A DNA stretch of 24,311 bases from a virus, in IMG/VR virus record IMGVR_UViG_3300028558_000094, positions 1-24,311 of that record; one strand, 5' to 3'. The notes beneath the pieces were generated by a model, which did not search any database, was not told the DNA's origin, and was given only the letters and a program-made list of their open reading frames with translations. This document shows positions 1 through 4,998 of this stretch, piece by piece. Position 1 is the stretch's first letter; the number at the start of each line of letters is the position of its first letter. The translations under genes and the position numbers were made by a program.

Positions 1-90
1 CAGGTTCTCGAAATGATGGACGGGCGTCAGCGTCACCGCGCCGAGCGCCATAGGCGCAACACGGAAGCAGCGTGGCAAGCACCGCGTTAA
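1..90 (+). CDS. C-terminal end of an unidentified protein (partial)
   Basis: Reading frame 1 is open from the window edge to a TAA at 88-90, giving 29 residues that end in a strongly basic, His- and Arg-rich tail (RQRHRAERHRRN). The next gene's ribosome binding site, AAGGAGG, follows within 20 bases, which fits the tight packing of the plus-strand gene train. The start lies outside the window and no family is recognisable. A chance open frame of this length cannot be excluded. Confidence 0.4.
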   Translation, partial: QVLEMMDGRQRHRAERHRRNTEAAWQAPR

Positions 91-111
91 AGAACGGTTA
101 AGGAGGCGGAA

Positions 112-237
112 ATGGTCACTCGCATTCGGTTCTATCTCGGCAGGAAATGGCTCGGCCTCGGGCTGTGGATCATGCCGTCCGACGCGAAAGCGTACTTCGG
201 CTACAATATCGATTTCCTGCGCCGGATACGTGGCTAA
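112..237 (+). CDS. Small hypothetical protein, 41 aa
   Basis: A 41-codon gene starts at ATG 112 behind a near-perfect ribosome binding site (AAGGAGG, 5 bases before the ATG) and ends at TAA 235-237. The product is basic and aromatic-rich, with a short hydrophobic stretch (WLGLGLWIM, residues 13-21) and a basic C-terminus (LRRIRG). The hydrophobic stretch is too short for a confident membrane span, so it may be a peripheral membrane or amphipathic peptide. The strong ribosome binding site and its place in a row of similar genes are the main support. Function is unknown. Confidence 0.6.
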   Translation: MVTRIRFYLGRKWLGLGLWIMPSDAKAYFGYNIDFLRRIRG

Positions 238-283
238 GCACAAATCAGCACAACCCCGTTGAGAACACAGAGGACGGAAAGTC

Positions 284-508
284 ATGAAGACGCTAAAGGT
301 GACGCTCGAAATCAAGGTGGACGACTGGACGCCGGATTTCGAGGAGGATGATCCGCCTCCGTCATCGGTTGATGATTACAAGGCATCTGATGTGGCCGGC
401 GTGCTCGCCAATATCGATGAGCACAACACGTCCGAAATCCTCGCCGGTTCAGACGTGATGGTGAACTTCAAGGAATGCCGCGTGATCGACGCCGCTTGGC
501 TCGACTGA
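284..508 (+). CDS. Small acidic hypothetical protein, 74 aa
   Basis: The 74-aa product is strongly acidic in its first half (DDW, FEEDD, DD) with a PPPSS turn around residues 24-28. It continues with a segment of mixed polarity ending in CRVIDAAWLD. It starts LKVTLEIKVDDW, which reads like an edge beta strand. A purine-rich GAGGACGGAAAG stretch precedes the ATG. No domain is recognised. Acidic small phage proteins sometimes mimic DNA or bind host proteins, but that is only a thought for this one. It is the second complete gene in the plus-strand small-gene train. Confidence 0.6.
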   Translation: MKTLKVTLEIKVDDWTPDFEEDDPPPSSVDDYKASDVAGVLANIDEHNTSEILAGSDVMVNFKECRVIDAAWLD

Positions 509-546
509 CTACCGCATTAACGGCGTAGTAACATCGGAGGAAAGAG

Positions 547-750
547 ATGACGCAGGCTTGGACATGCAAGGAATGCGGCGTCGAACTGACGCGCGATCAC
601 GACATTTGCTGTCTGTGCCTTGCGGCACGGATGCAGAAATGCCCGCCGGACCCGCGCTACGAGCCACGAATCGGGCCGCTCGAATTTTGGTCCGCGCCGA
701 TAGTGGCGCTTCTCGTCGCCGTGGCGCTCGCCTTCTGGCTCAAGCATTGA
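547..750 (+). CDS. Zinc-ribbon-like protein with C-terminal membrane anchor, 67 aa
   Basis: The N-terminal half has the cysteine spacing of a small zinc ribbon: C-x2-C (CKEC, residues 7-10) followed by C-C-x-C (CCLC, residues 21-24), with a further Cys at residue 32. The C-terminal half is one hydrophobic helix (APIVALLVAVALAFWL) ending in KH, a typical tail anchor. The likely layout is a cytoplasmic metal-binding head tethered to the inner membrane. The ribosome binding site GGAGGAAAGAG lies directly before the ATG. The next gene starts 10 bases after the stop. The partner or target is unknown. Confidence 0.65.
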   Translation: MTQAWTCKECGVELTRDHDICCLCLAARMQKCPPDPRYEPRIGPLEFWSAPIVALLVAVALAFWLKH

Positions 751-760
751 GGAGAGGCAA

Positions 761-844
761 ATGCTGTTGCTAGAGCACATCTCGCTTGCTGCCACAGTGC
801 TCGTCCCGATAGGCATCCTTGTCTATGTCACGTTCTGGTTCTGA
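761..844 (+). CDS. Very small membrane protein, 27 aa
   Basis: This is a 27-codon reading frame from ATG 761 to TGA 842-844, with a clear ribosome binding site (GGAGAGG, 4 bases before the ATG). Apart from an N-terminal LLLEH, the product is essentially one transmembrane helix (LAATVLVPIGILVYVTFWF). It follows the membrane-anchored zinc-ribbon gene by 10 bases, so the two are probably translated together and may act together in the inner membrane. Function is unknown. The strong ribosome binding site and hydrophobic composition argue for a real gene despite the length. Confidence 0.55.
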   Translation: MLLLEHISLAATVLVPIGILVYVTFWF

Positions 845-876
845 GATGTATTCGTGTCGATAATACGGAGGTTGAA

Positions 877-1089
877 ATGGAAGACTGCGACGGACGGGAA
901 ATGACGTTCGACGATTTCAAGGTAAGGACGGTCGCGCGGCATTGGCGGTGTGATTGCGGCGGGGAATTTATCTGCGCTGAAGGCGTTTCGAATACTTTCG
1001 AAACGAAGTGGCGGCACTCCTGCGATAAGTGTAACCAGAGCCGATGGGCTGAAAAGACATATCCCGGGATCGAGCATTTGACCAAGTGA
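877..1089 (+). CDS. Zinc-ribbon-like protein, 70 aa
   Basis: The product has two cysteine pairs that suit a treble-clef or zinc-ribbon fold. One is C-x-C (WRCDCGGEFIC, about residues 24-33) and the other C-x2-C (CDKC, about residues 49-52), with a His just before the second pair. The N-terminus is acidic (MEDCDGREMTFDDF). A GGAGG ribosome binding site lies 5 bases before the ATG. The fold suggests a nucleic-acid or protein adaptor, but no family was recognised. It is one of three Cys-pair proteins in the plus-strand train. Confidence 0.6.
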   Translation: MEDCDGREMTFDDFKVRTVARHWRCDCGGEFICAEGVSNTFETKWRHSCDKCNQSRWAEKTYPGIEHLTK

Positions 1090-1103
1090 TTTATGGGTAG
1101 AGA

Positions 1104-1409
1104 ATGAGCATGAAGCCCGCAGAATTTCCGAACGAACTGACCCAAGCAGCCTTTCGCGAAAACGAATTGCTGGCCCGTATCGAGCGCCTGACGGCAGAGA
1201 ACGAGAGGCTTAGGGCGACACTCGGTGAAATCGAGACCGTCTCCAATATCGCGCCGGCTGACGATAGGTATGGATCGCTGGCAGTGCGGATGGAAAAGGT
1301 TTGGCTTCTATCGCGCGGCCACGCGCTTCATCAGCAGTTAACACCGCAGTCAGAGAAGCCGCCGCACTTTCGCGAGATGCGCGGGATATTCAAGGAGGAA
1401 GGGAAATGA
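1104..1409 (+). CDS. Coiled-coil hypothetical protein, 101 aa
   Basis: Residues 18-45 form an obvious coiled coil (ENELLARIERLTAENERLRA) with leucine/isoleucine heptads, followed by a less regular basic C-terminus (REMRGIFKEEGK). Phage proteins with a short N-terminal coiled coil of this kind are usually small dimeric accessory factors. A second Met (residue 3) is a possible start; GGTAGAGA precedes the first ATG and is a modest ribosome binding site. Its stop overlaps the next start as ATGA, so the two genes are probably coupled. Confidence 0.6.
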   Translation: MSMKPAEFPNELTQAAFRENELLARIERLTAENERLRATLGEIETVSNIAPADDRYGSLAVRMEKVWLLSRGHALHQQLTPQSEKPPHFREMRGIFKEEGK

Positions 1410-1540
1410 TACCAGACGAGGTGATGAGGTGGCTCGCCATCCGCCTAGGTAGACGCTTAGAGTTCAACGGCCCGAACGTCTTCGGCGTCGTCTATCTGTG
1501 GTGTGGAAAACTTTGGTTTCCTGACAAAGCACCGCAGTAA
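1406..1540 (+). CDS. Small hypothetical protein, 44 aa
   Basis: ATG 1406 was chosen because AAGGAGG sits 7 bases upstream and the start overlaps the preceding stop as ATGA. An upstream in-frame ATG at 1301 would lie deep inside the previous gene and has no such support. The product is basic in its first third (RWLAIRLGRRLEF) with an aromatic second half (VVYLWCGKLWFP). It may be a compact beta-rich peptide. No family is recognised. It is the last gene before an AT-rich gap with a promoter. Confidence 0.55.
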   Translation: MIPDEVMRWLAIRLGRRLEFNGPNVFGVVYLWCGKLWFPDKAPQ

Positions 1541-1597
1541 CATCACATAAGCATTGCGCAGGATGTGCCGAAAACCGTGTCAAGCAAAATTTATTCT

Positions 1598-1635
1598 TCA
1601 ATGATTTCGGAGCGAAACTTACGCTAAGTCATTGA
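1598..1635. promoter_or_regulatory. Inverted repeat upstream of the 1646-1671 promoter, possible operator
   Basis: TCAATGA (1598-1604) and TCATTGA (1629-1635) are a perfect 7-base inverted pair. Inside lies a second perfect 5-base pair with a 3-base loop, TTTCG-GAG-CGAAA (1605-1617). The element lies in an unusually AT-rich 158-base gap and ends 10 bases before the putative -35 area. It could bind a dimeric regulator or fold in a transcript from upstream. No run of T follows, so it is not an intrinsic terminator. Confidence 0.35.
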
Positions 1636-1645
1636 TGGGCGCAAA

Positions 1646-1671
1646 TTGATAAAAGTCCCGTTTGCTATAAT
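1646..1671 (+). promoter_or_regulatory. Extended -10 promoter driving the 72-aa gene
   Basis: A consensus -10 box TATAAT (1666-1671) is preceded by TG at 1663-1664, the extended -10 arrangement TGnTATAAT. A TTGATA at 1646-1651 is only 14 bases upstream, too close for a standard -35 box, so the promoter probably relies on the extended -10. It is the best sigma70-type promoter noticed in this GC-rich window. Transcription would start about 20 bases before the ribosome binding site of the next gene. Confidence 0.6.
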
Positions 1672-1698
1672 GCCTGCGTCAACTCAAAGGAGGGTCGC

Positions 1699-1917
1699 AT
1701 GACCACACAGATCGAAGTCGGAGATACGGTGACGTGGCGGCATGGGAAGTCCAAGGCGAAGAGCAACATGCCGCTTGGGATCGCGGGCTGCGAAGTCCTG
1801 GAGATCGGGCAGACTGCGGATGGGCTACCGGCGGCGCGGCTGAAGCTGCCGCCGTTCTTTGGCGGCCTCCCCACCGATGCTTGTAACGGCTACTTGGCTG
1901 ACTTGGAGAAGGAGTGA
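1699..1917 (+). CDS. Small hypothetical protein, 72 aa, one-gene transcription unit
   Basis: The gene starts at ATG 1699 after a strong AAAGGAGG ribosome binding site and has its own promoter (1646-1671) and intrinsic terminator (1923-1954). The product opens with IEVGDTVTWRHGKSKAKS, the wording of small beta-barrel (KOW/SH3-like) modules in which a VGD turn leads into a strand. It continues with CEVLEIGQT and AARLKL, which also look like beta strands. Such barrels commonly bind nucleic acid or other proteins, but this is inference from strand pattern alone. Possessing its own promoter and terminator makes it resemble a phage moron or an independently timed early gene. Confidence 0.65.
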   Translation: MTTQIEVGDTVTWRHGKSKAKSNMPLGIAGCEVLEIGQTADGLPAARLKLPPFFGGLPTDACNGYLADLEKE

Positions 1918-1922
1918 GGACG

Positions 1923-1954
1923 GAGCCGCGCTCGGCAACGGGCGCGGCTTTTCT
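1923..1954 (+). terminator. Intrinsic (Rho-independent) terminator
   Basis: AGCCGCGC (1924-1931) pairs perfectly with GCGCGGCT (1942-1949) around a 10-base loop, and the stem runs into TTTTCT (1949-1954). It begins 6 bases after the stop of the 72-aa gene. The T-tract ends just before the ribosome binding site of the next small gene at 1967, so that gene needs read-through or another promoter. Confidence 0.75.
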
Positions 1955-1966
1955 ATGGAGCTTAAA

Positions 1967-2065
1967 ATGCGCCTGGATGGGAAGTGCTATCTATGCCGAA
2001 TTGGTATCTGCGGGCCAGGAGATCGGTGCCCGGTCTGCTCAGCGATCCAGCCGCCGCCGCGTTAA
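1967..2065 (+). CDS. Mini zinc-ribbon peptide, 32 aa
   Basis: This 32-codon frame starts at ATG 1967, 6 bases after GGAGC; the in-frame ATG at 1955 sits in the terminator T-tract and has no ribosome binding site. The product is almost only a metal-binding knuckle pair: CYLC, then a lone Cys, then CPVC (KCYLCRIGICGPGDRCPVC), ending in IQPPPR. Two C-x2-C pairs 14 residues apart are right for one zinc ion. Small knuckle peptides of this kind occur in many phages as unassigned genes. The start directly downstream of a terminator is odd. Confidence 0.5.
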   Translation: MRLDGKCYLCRIGICGPGDRCPVCSAIQPPPR

Positions 2066-2099
2066 TAAGCGATAAGGCTTGCCACGGAGAGATGTTCCC

Positions 2100-2246
2100 A
2101 TGACTGACCTAATTTGGATCGGCAACACCCTGTACCCGCGGTGGGAAGCTCTGGTATTTGCCGCTGCGGTATTGCTCTCACCGGCCGCGGCCATTGTCGT
2201 CGTGGCCTTTTTGGTTGGCTTCATTCGCAATAAACCTCGTATTTAA
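2100..2246 (+). CDS. Small single-span membrane protein, 48 aa
   Basis: ATG 2100 follows GGAGAGATG with about 9 bases spacing and runs to TAA 2244-2246. After a short polar N-terminus (MTDLIWIGNTLYPRWE) comes one long hydrophobic helix rich in Ala and Val, and then FIRNKPRI, a positively charged end that should stay in the cytoplasm. The next gene starts 4 bases after the stop, so translation is probably coupled. Function is unknown. Confidence 0.55.
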   Translation: MTDLIWIGNTLYPRWEALVFAAAVLLSPAAAIVVVAFLVGFIRNKPRI

Positions 2247-2250
2247 GATC

Positions 2251-2460
2251 ATGCGCTGCATCCACTACGTAGGCTTCAGGGATGACCGCTACTGGAACGC
2301 TAGGCGTATTTGGGGAGGTCCGGCCTTTGTGCATCGCTGGTGGGACAAGCGAGCGAAACGCGAGATCGCGCCGGATGACGTTGTGATCTTCGCGGAAGGC
2401 GACTGGACCCAGGAGCCGAGCCGCTACAACGCGCCGGACCTAGACGAGCCAAGCGCGTGA
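2251..2460 (+). CDS. Small conserved-type phage protein, 69 aa
   Basis: ATG 2251 is chosen because it lies 4 bases after the previous stop; a longer frame from 2158 would overlap the membrane-protein gene. The N-terminus MRCIHYVGFRDDRYWNARR, with IWGGPAFVHRWWD after it, resembles a type of small protein I recall from phages and prophages of Alphaproteobacteria. It is aromatic and basic first, then acidic (DDVVIFAEGDW). The VVIF and EGD turn suggest a compact alpha/beta domain. No enzymatic motif is visible. There is almost no ribosome binding site (TTTAAG), consistent with translational coupling. Confidence 0.6.
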   Translation: MRCIHYVGFRDDRYWNARRIWGGPAFVHRWWDKRAKREIAPDDVVIFAEGDWTQEPSRYNAPDLDEPSA

Positions 2461-2511
2461 TTAATGGGCAATGAAGCGTGCCCTTGTCCGGCCCTGCGGT
2501 AAGGCTATGAT

Positions 2512-3159
2512 GTGCCCATGTCAGCCCTGCGCAGCCGAGTAATTTCCACCGTCCTGCAACCGTGGGGAGCGGCATATTCGGCCGGCGCACCGCGGCACCT
2601 GCTTAGTCTGGTCGCGGGCATGAGCGGTGCGCGATCGACAGGCGTCAGCACCGCCGACCACTTGGCGCTATACCGTCACGTCATGTGCCGCCGGCCTCAA
2701 TATGTGCTGGAGCTCGGCGCCGGACAAAGCAGTGCCGTCATCGCGCTAGCGCGGCAGGACGCAGGCATTCATGAGGGAAGGTTTGTGGCGGTCGAGGAGT
2801 CGCCGGAATGGCTGGCACATCATCGCGAGACAATCCCGGCCTCGCTGCTGCCTTCAATCGACCTGATCCAGCGGGACGTGAGCGCGCGCGACGTGACCGG
2901 CCGGCGCGCGGCGTTCTACCGCGATCTGCCCGTGCTGCCGTATGAGTTCGTGCACATCGACGGCCCGGAGATGGCGTCGCGCGGGGCGCGGGTGTCGTGC
3001 GACGTGCTCGACATGCTACCGAGCTTGGCGAGCCGATGTCTGATCGTGTTCGACGGGCGGGAGGACACGGCGCGCTTTGCGTGGCCGCACCTGGAAAGCG
3101 CCGGTTTCAAAATGCGGCGGCATCCGTTCACGCTCAGCCACGAGTTCGTCCGCGGCTAA
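2512..3159 (+). CDS. Class I SAM-dependent methyltransferase, 215 aa
   Basis: The fold of a Rossmann methyltransferase is readable. Motif I, VLELGAGQSSAVIALA, at residues 65-80 is the glycine-rich SAM loop. FVAVEESPEW (91-100) gives the acidic residue E95 that would bind the ribose. FVHIDGPE (146-153) matches the Asp-containing motif after strand 4, and IVFDGRED (178-185) follows strand 5. About 60 N-terminal residues precede the fold. The pattern HIDGP plus DGRED resembles methyltransferases acting on sugars, O-antigens or small molecules more than DNA methylases, and no DPPY-type DNA methylase motif is present. GTG 2512 has AAGG 7 bases upstream; ATG 2518 is the alternative. The gene's TAA overlaps the stop of the convergent secreted-protein gene. 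Substrate is unknown. Confidence 0.75.
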   Translation: MPMSALRSRVISTVLQPWGAAYSAGAPRHLLSLVAGMSGARSTGVSTADHLALYRHVMCRRPQYVLELGAGQSSAVIALARQDAGIHEGRFVAVEESPEWLAHHRETIPASLLPSIDLIQRDVSARDVTGRRAAFYRDLPVLPYEFVHIDGPEMASRGARVSCDVLDMLPSLASRCLIVFDGREDTARFAWPHLESAGFKMRRHPFTLSHEFVRG

Positions 3160-3527
3160 CTGAGTGTGCCCGGCGCGAAGCAATACGATGTGCGGCCACC
3201 GTAGCCGTCGAGATACCACCACACAGCGCGGCCGGTCGGATTGGGATGCTTGAGCACCATGTAGCTCTGTAGTGTCGTGGCGCCCCTGCCTGTGCCGATG
3301 GTCACTGAGCCATCCTGATTGAGCGTATAGGCCCCATCATAATAATGCCCGTCAGATTTGTCGCAACACCACTCGCCCTTTTCGTTGTGCTGCGTCTTGA
3401 ACCACTCGGCGTTTGGTGAGCCGGCGTAGCGCCCGTCTGGATCGCGCCCAAAGGCCGGTGCCAAGATGAACAGCATACAGGCCACGCACACCGCGCTCGC
3501 GAGCCAAACGATCCATCGCGGTATCAT
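3156..3527 (-). CDS. Secreted or membrane-anchored Cys-containing protein, 123 aa
   Basis: The start at 3527 overlaps the stop of the upstream gene as ATGA. Residues 1-26 form a signal peptide or anchor (IVWLASAVCVACMLFIL, then APAFG). The mature part begins RDPDGRYAGSPNAEWF and has a vicinal Cys pair in GEWCCDKSDGHYYD and a third Cys near the end in SYCFAPG. This layout (DPDGRYA, WF, CC-x-DG, PNPTGRAVWW, CFxPG) matches a family I recall from alphaproteobacterial phages and genomes, with no function known to me. It closes the late operon, behind the lysis genes. A periplasmic role in lysis or superinfection exclusion is possible but unproven. Confidence 0.7.
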   Translation of the reverse strand: MIPRWIVWLASAVCVACMLFILAPAFGRDPDGRYAGSPNAEWFKTQHNEKGEWCCDKSDGHYYDGAYTLNQDGSVTIGTGRGATTLQSYMVLKHPNPTGRAVWWYLDGYGGRTSYCFAPGTLS

Positions 3528-3841
3528 TTGAAAATCCTCGTGACGAACACCGTGACGAACGAACTGAGGATGCTGCTGGCGATAACGAATACGGCATAGA
3601 GCGTCTTCACCCCGCCTTGCGTTGCGGACCTCGCGTTTTCGATTGCGCGCACCGCTTCCCATAGCCGGCGCTGGTCGTCGGCAATGCGCTCCACCGCGCG
3701 TTTGAGATCGGCGATCTGCTCATTCTTGAGATCTGAAATCTCGTTGTGGATGAGGCCTTCCAGCCTCCCGATAGCTTGCGAGAGGTTTTCAAGTTGCTGG
3801 ATCATTGCGGGTATGCGCTCCACCGGACCCTCCACGGCCAT
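3524..3841 (-). CDS. Coiled-coil protein with C-terminal membrane span, 105 aa
   Basis: Residues 10-70 form a long amphipathic coiled coil (RIPAMIQQLENLSQAIGRLE, then further heptads to about WEAVRAIE). A single hydrophobic helix at residues 81-101 (YAVFVIASSILSSFVTVFV) and a basic TRIFK end follow. This N-in, tail-anchored layout resembles XhlA-type lysis accessory proteins and some antiholins, so a modulator of the holin is a reasonable guess; no sequence family was recognised with certainty. GGAG lies only 2 bases before the ATG, but the start overlaps the stop of the 17-codon frame as TAATG, so it is probably translated by re-initiation. Confidence 0.65.
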   Translation of the reverse strand: MAVEGPVERIPAMIQQLENLSQAIGRLEGLIHNEISDLKNEQIADLKRAVERIADDQRRLWEAVRAIENARSATQGGVKTLYAVFVIASSILSSFVTVFVTRIFK

Positions 3842-3894
3842 TACTCCGGACTCGCCAGATGGAACTTCGGCGTGCTTTGATCGGCGTCAGCCAT
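3841..3894 (-). CDS. 17-residue coupled leader-like peptide
   Basis: A 17-codon frame starts at 3894 behind AGGAG (ATAGGAGACCACGCG before the ATG) and ends in TAA that shares its last A with the ATG of the coiled-coil/membrane gene (TAATG). The peptide is MADADQSTPKFHLASPE. Its ribosome binding site is better than that of the next gene, which suggests that its role is to deliver ribosomes to that gene. It may also be a functional micro-protein. The 70 bases between it and the o-spanin stop hold no other feature I can support. Confidence 0.45.
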   Translation of the reverse strand: MADADQSTPKFHLASPE

Positions 3895-3964
3895 CGCGTG
3901 GTCTCCTATCGGCCTCGTGGTGGTCAGGGCTGGCCGGATGTTCACAGCACCCGGTCGGCCCGCT

Positions 3965-4348
3965 TCAAATCTTCTGACGCAACCGGCGCAGTCGCTCACG
4001 TAGCGTTGGCTTCTTCGGCGCAGGTTGCGGAACGATTACGAGCGGTGATGCTGGTTGCGGCGCGGCAATGACAGCCGGCGCCTTCACCGGCATCGGATTG
4101 AGGTACGCCGGGCGGTGCTCCGGGCGCTTCCAGCCGCAGCCGGCCACGCCAACCTCTGTCGTCTCGTCCGCCCATTTCTGGTCGTACCGAGTCGCGCCCT
4201 TGATCTGATAGACGGGTCGCGGGAATGCCTTGCAGGCGCCGTCCGTGAGCGTGGCGAACTTAGTGTTGGCACAGCCCGCTAGAAGCATCCCAAGTGCCAC
4301 CGCCAGCATCGCAGGCATCCACGTTCGCAGTCCCTTTTTCCGCAGCAT
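3965..4348 (-). CDS. Outer-membrane lipoprotein spanin (Rz1-like), 127 aa
   Basis: Start 4348 gives a basic N-terminus (MLRKKGLR), a hydrophobic segment and a lipobox LLAGC at about residues 22-26, so the mature protein should be an outer-membrane lipoprotein. The C-terminal third is proline-rich (PAVIAAPQPASPLVIVPQPA) and ends in a basic helix (LRERLRRLRQKI). The gene begins inside the inner-membrane spanin gene in another frame, overlapping it by 89 bases, which is the classic Rz/Rz1 arrangement. The role is to link inner and outer membranes and fuse them in the last step of lysis. At 127 aa it is longer than the roughly 60-aa Rz1 of lambda, and two extra Cys residues (ACKAF, AGCGW) could form a disulfide. 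Confidence 0.75.
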   Translation of the reverse strand: MLRKKGLRTWMPAMLAVALGMLLAGCANTKFATLTDGACKAFPRPVYQIKGATRYDQKWADETTEVGVAGCGWKRPEHRPAYLNPMPVKAPAVIAAPQPASPLVIVPQPAPKKPTLRERLRRLRQKI

Positions 4349-4493
4349 CGTTTGCCTTCCTGTCCTTCGCTGCGATCGCAGCGACCGCCGCGTTCCAGCC
4401 TTTGCCGTAGTAGTGAATGCCGATTGCGACATCGCCGATCAGCGTGGCGACGAGGAAACCGCCGAGCAGGTAGAGCTTGATCTGTGCGAACAT
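4260..4493 (-). CDS. Inner-membrane spanin (Rz-like), 77 aa
   Basis: One N-terminal transmembrane helix (residues 7-27, LYLLGGFLVATLIGDVAIGI) is followed by an Ala-, Lys- and Asp-rich helix (AAVAAIAAKDRKANDAAEK) that would form the periplasmic coiled coil. It ends in a Cys-x-Gly-rich finish (DACDAGGGTWDASSGLCQH). This composition and the position between endolysin and a nested lipoprotein gene identify it as the i-spanin partner. It is short for the group, with only about 45 periplasmic residues, so the longer o-spanin probably makes up the distance across the periplasm. It starts 1 base after the endolysin stop (TGA-C-ATG). Confidence 0.7.
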   Translation of the reverse strand: MFAQIKLYLLGGFLVATLIGDVAIGIHYYGKGWNAAVAAIAAKDRKANDAAEKGTANVDACDAGGGTWDASSGLCQH

Positions 4494-4494
4494 G

Positions 4495-4998
4495 TCAGTC
4501 GCCTCTCATGACCCAGGCCGCCTCGCCCTTGAAGTCGTCGGTGCGCCGATGCACGAGGCCGCCGAGAACCTTGCCGTTAGCCTTGGTCCAATGGCTCAGA
4601 TTTTCTGCGGCAGACGCGACATGGCCGGCGTTGAGTTCGCGCACGAAAGTTGAGCCGCAGGCGTTGCGCTGGCCGACGTTGTAGAAGAAGTCGAGCGCCG
4701 CGATGTGCCGGTGTTCCGGCATGTCAGCGAACAGGCACTTGCGCATGTTCACGTCGTATTCGTGCAGCTTCTTTTGCAGGTCCTTGTCGCAGAAGTCCGG
4801 CGTGAACTTGTCGCCGACGCGGACCTTCGGATTGTCGTAACTGGTCTCGCCGTGGCAGTAGGTGATGACGTGCGGCGGGTCGAAATATTGGTGCTTGGCC
4901 ACGAGGACAGACGGCCCTTCCCAACTGCCTGTGTAGCTGGCGGCGGCGGCGATGCCGACCGCGCCGAGCAGCCATGGCCATTTACGGTTTTGGGCCAT
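4495..4998 (-). CDS. SAR-type endolysin, glycoside hydrolase family 24 lysozyme, 167 aa
   Basis: The GH24 (T4 lysozyme/P21 R-like) fold is clear. The candidate catalytic Glu is E27 in SWEGPSVLVA, Asp D40 in YFDPP and Thr T52 in ITYCHGETS, corresponding to the E-D-T triad. The C-terminal signature NACGSTFVRELNAGHVASA, followed by NLSHW, GKVLGGLVHRR, is typical. It cleaves the peptidoglycan glycan strand. Residues 7-25 (WPWLLGAVGIAAAASYTGS) are a weakly hydrophobic, Gly/Ala-rich segment directly before the catalytic Glu, as in signal-anchor-release endolysins that are exported by Sec and freed when the membrane is depolarised. The usual GYGHT is altered to CHGET. Its start overlaps the holin gene by 17 bases. 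Confidence 0.85.
   Translation of the reverse strand: MAQNRKWPWLLGAVGIAAAASYTGSWEGPSVLVAKHQYFDPPHVITYCHGETSYDNPKVRVGDKFTPDFCDKDLQKKLHEYDVNMRKCLFADMPEHRHIAALDFFYNVGQRNACGSTFVRELNAGHVASAAENLSHWTKANGKVLGGLVHRRTDDFKGEAAWVMRGD

Noticed and set aside
1646-1651. TTGATA as a regular -35 box
   Set aside because: The spacer to TATAAT is only 14 bases; the extended -10 explains the promoter better.
2471-2542. 23-codon Cys-rich frame (MKRALVRPCGKAMMCPCQPC...) before the methyltransferase
   Set aside because: No ribosome binding site, overlaps the methyltransferase start by about 30 bases, and is short enough to be chance.
3106-3125. Small hairpin ATGC-GGCG-GCAT with an adjacent run of A (plus strand) as terminator of the late operon
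   Set aside because: The stem is only 4 base pairs; too weak for an intrinsic terminator without further evidence.
3161-3175. TGAGTGTGCCCGGCG on the plus strand as a fifth copy of the gene-end repeat
   Set aside because: Only the first six bases and a few others match; it lies in the coding end of the secreted-protein gene.
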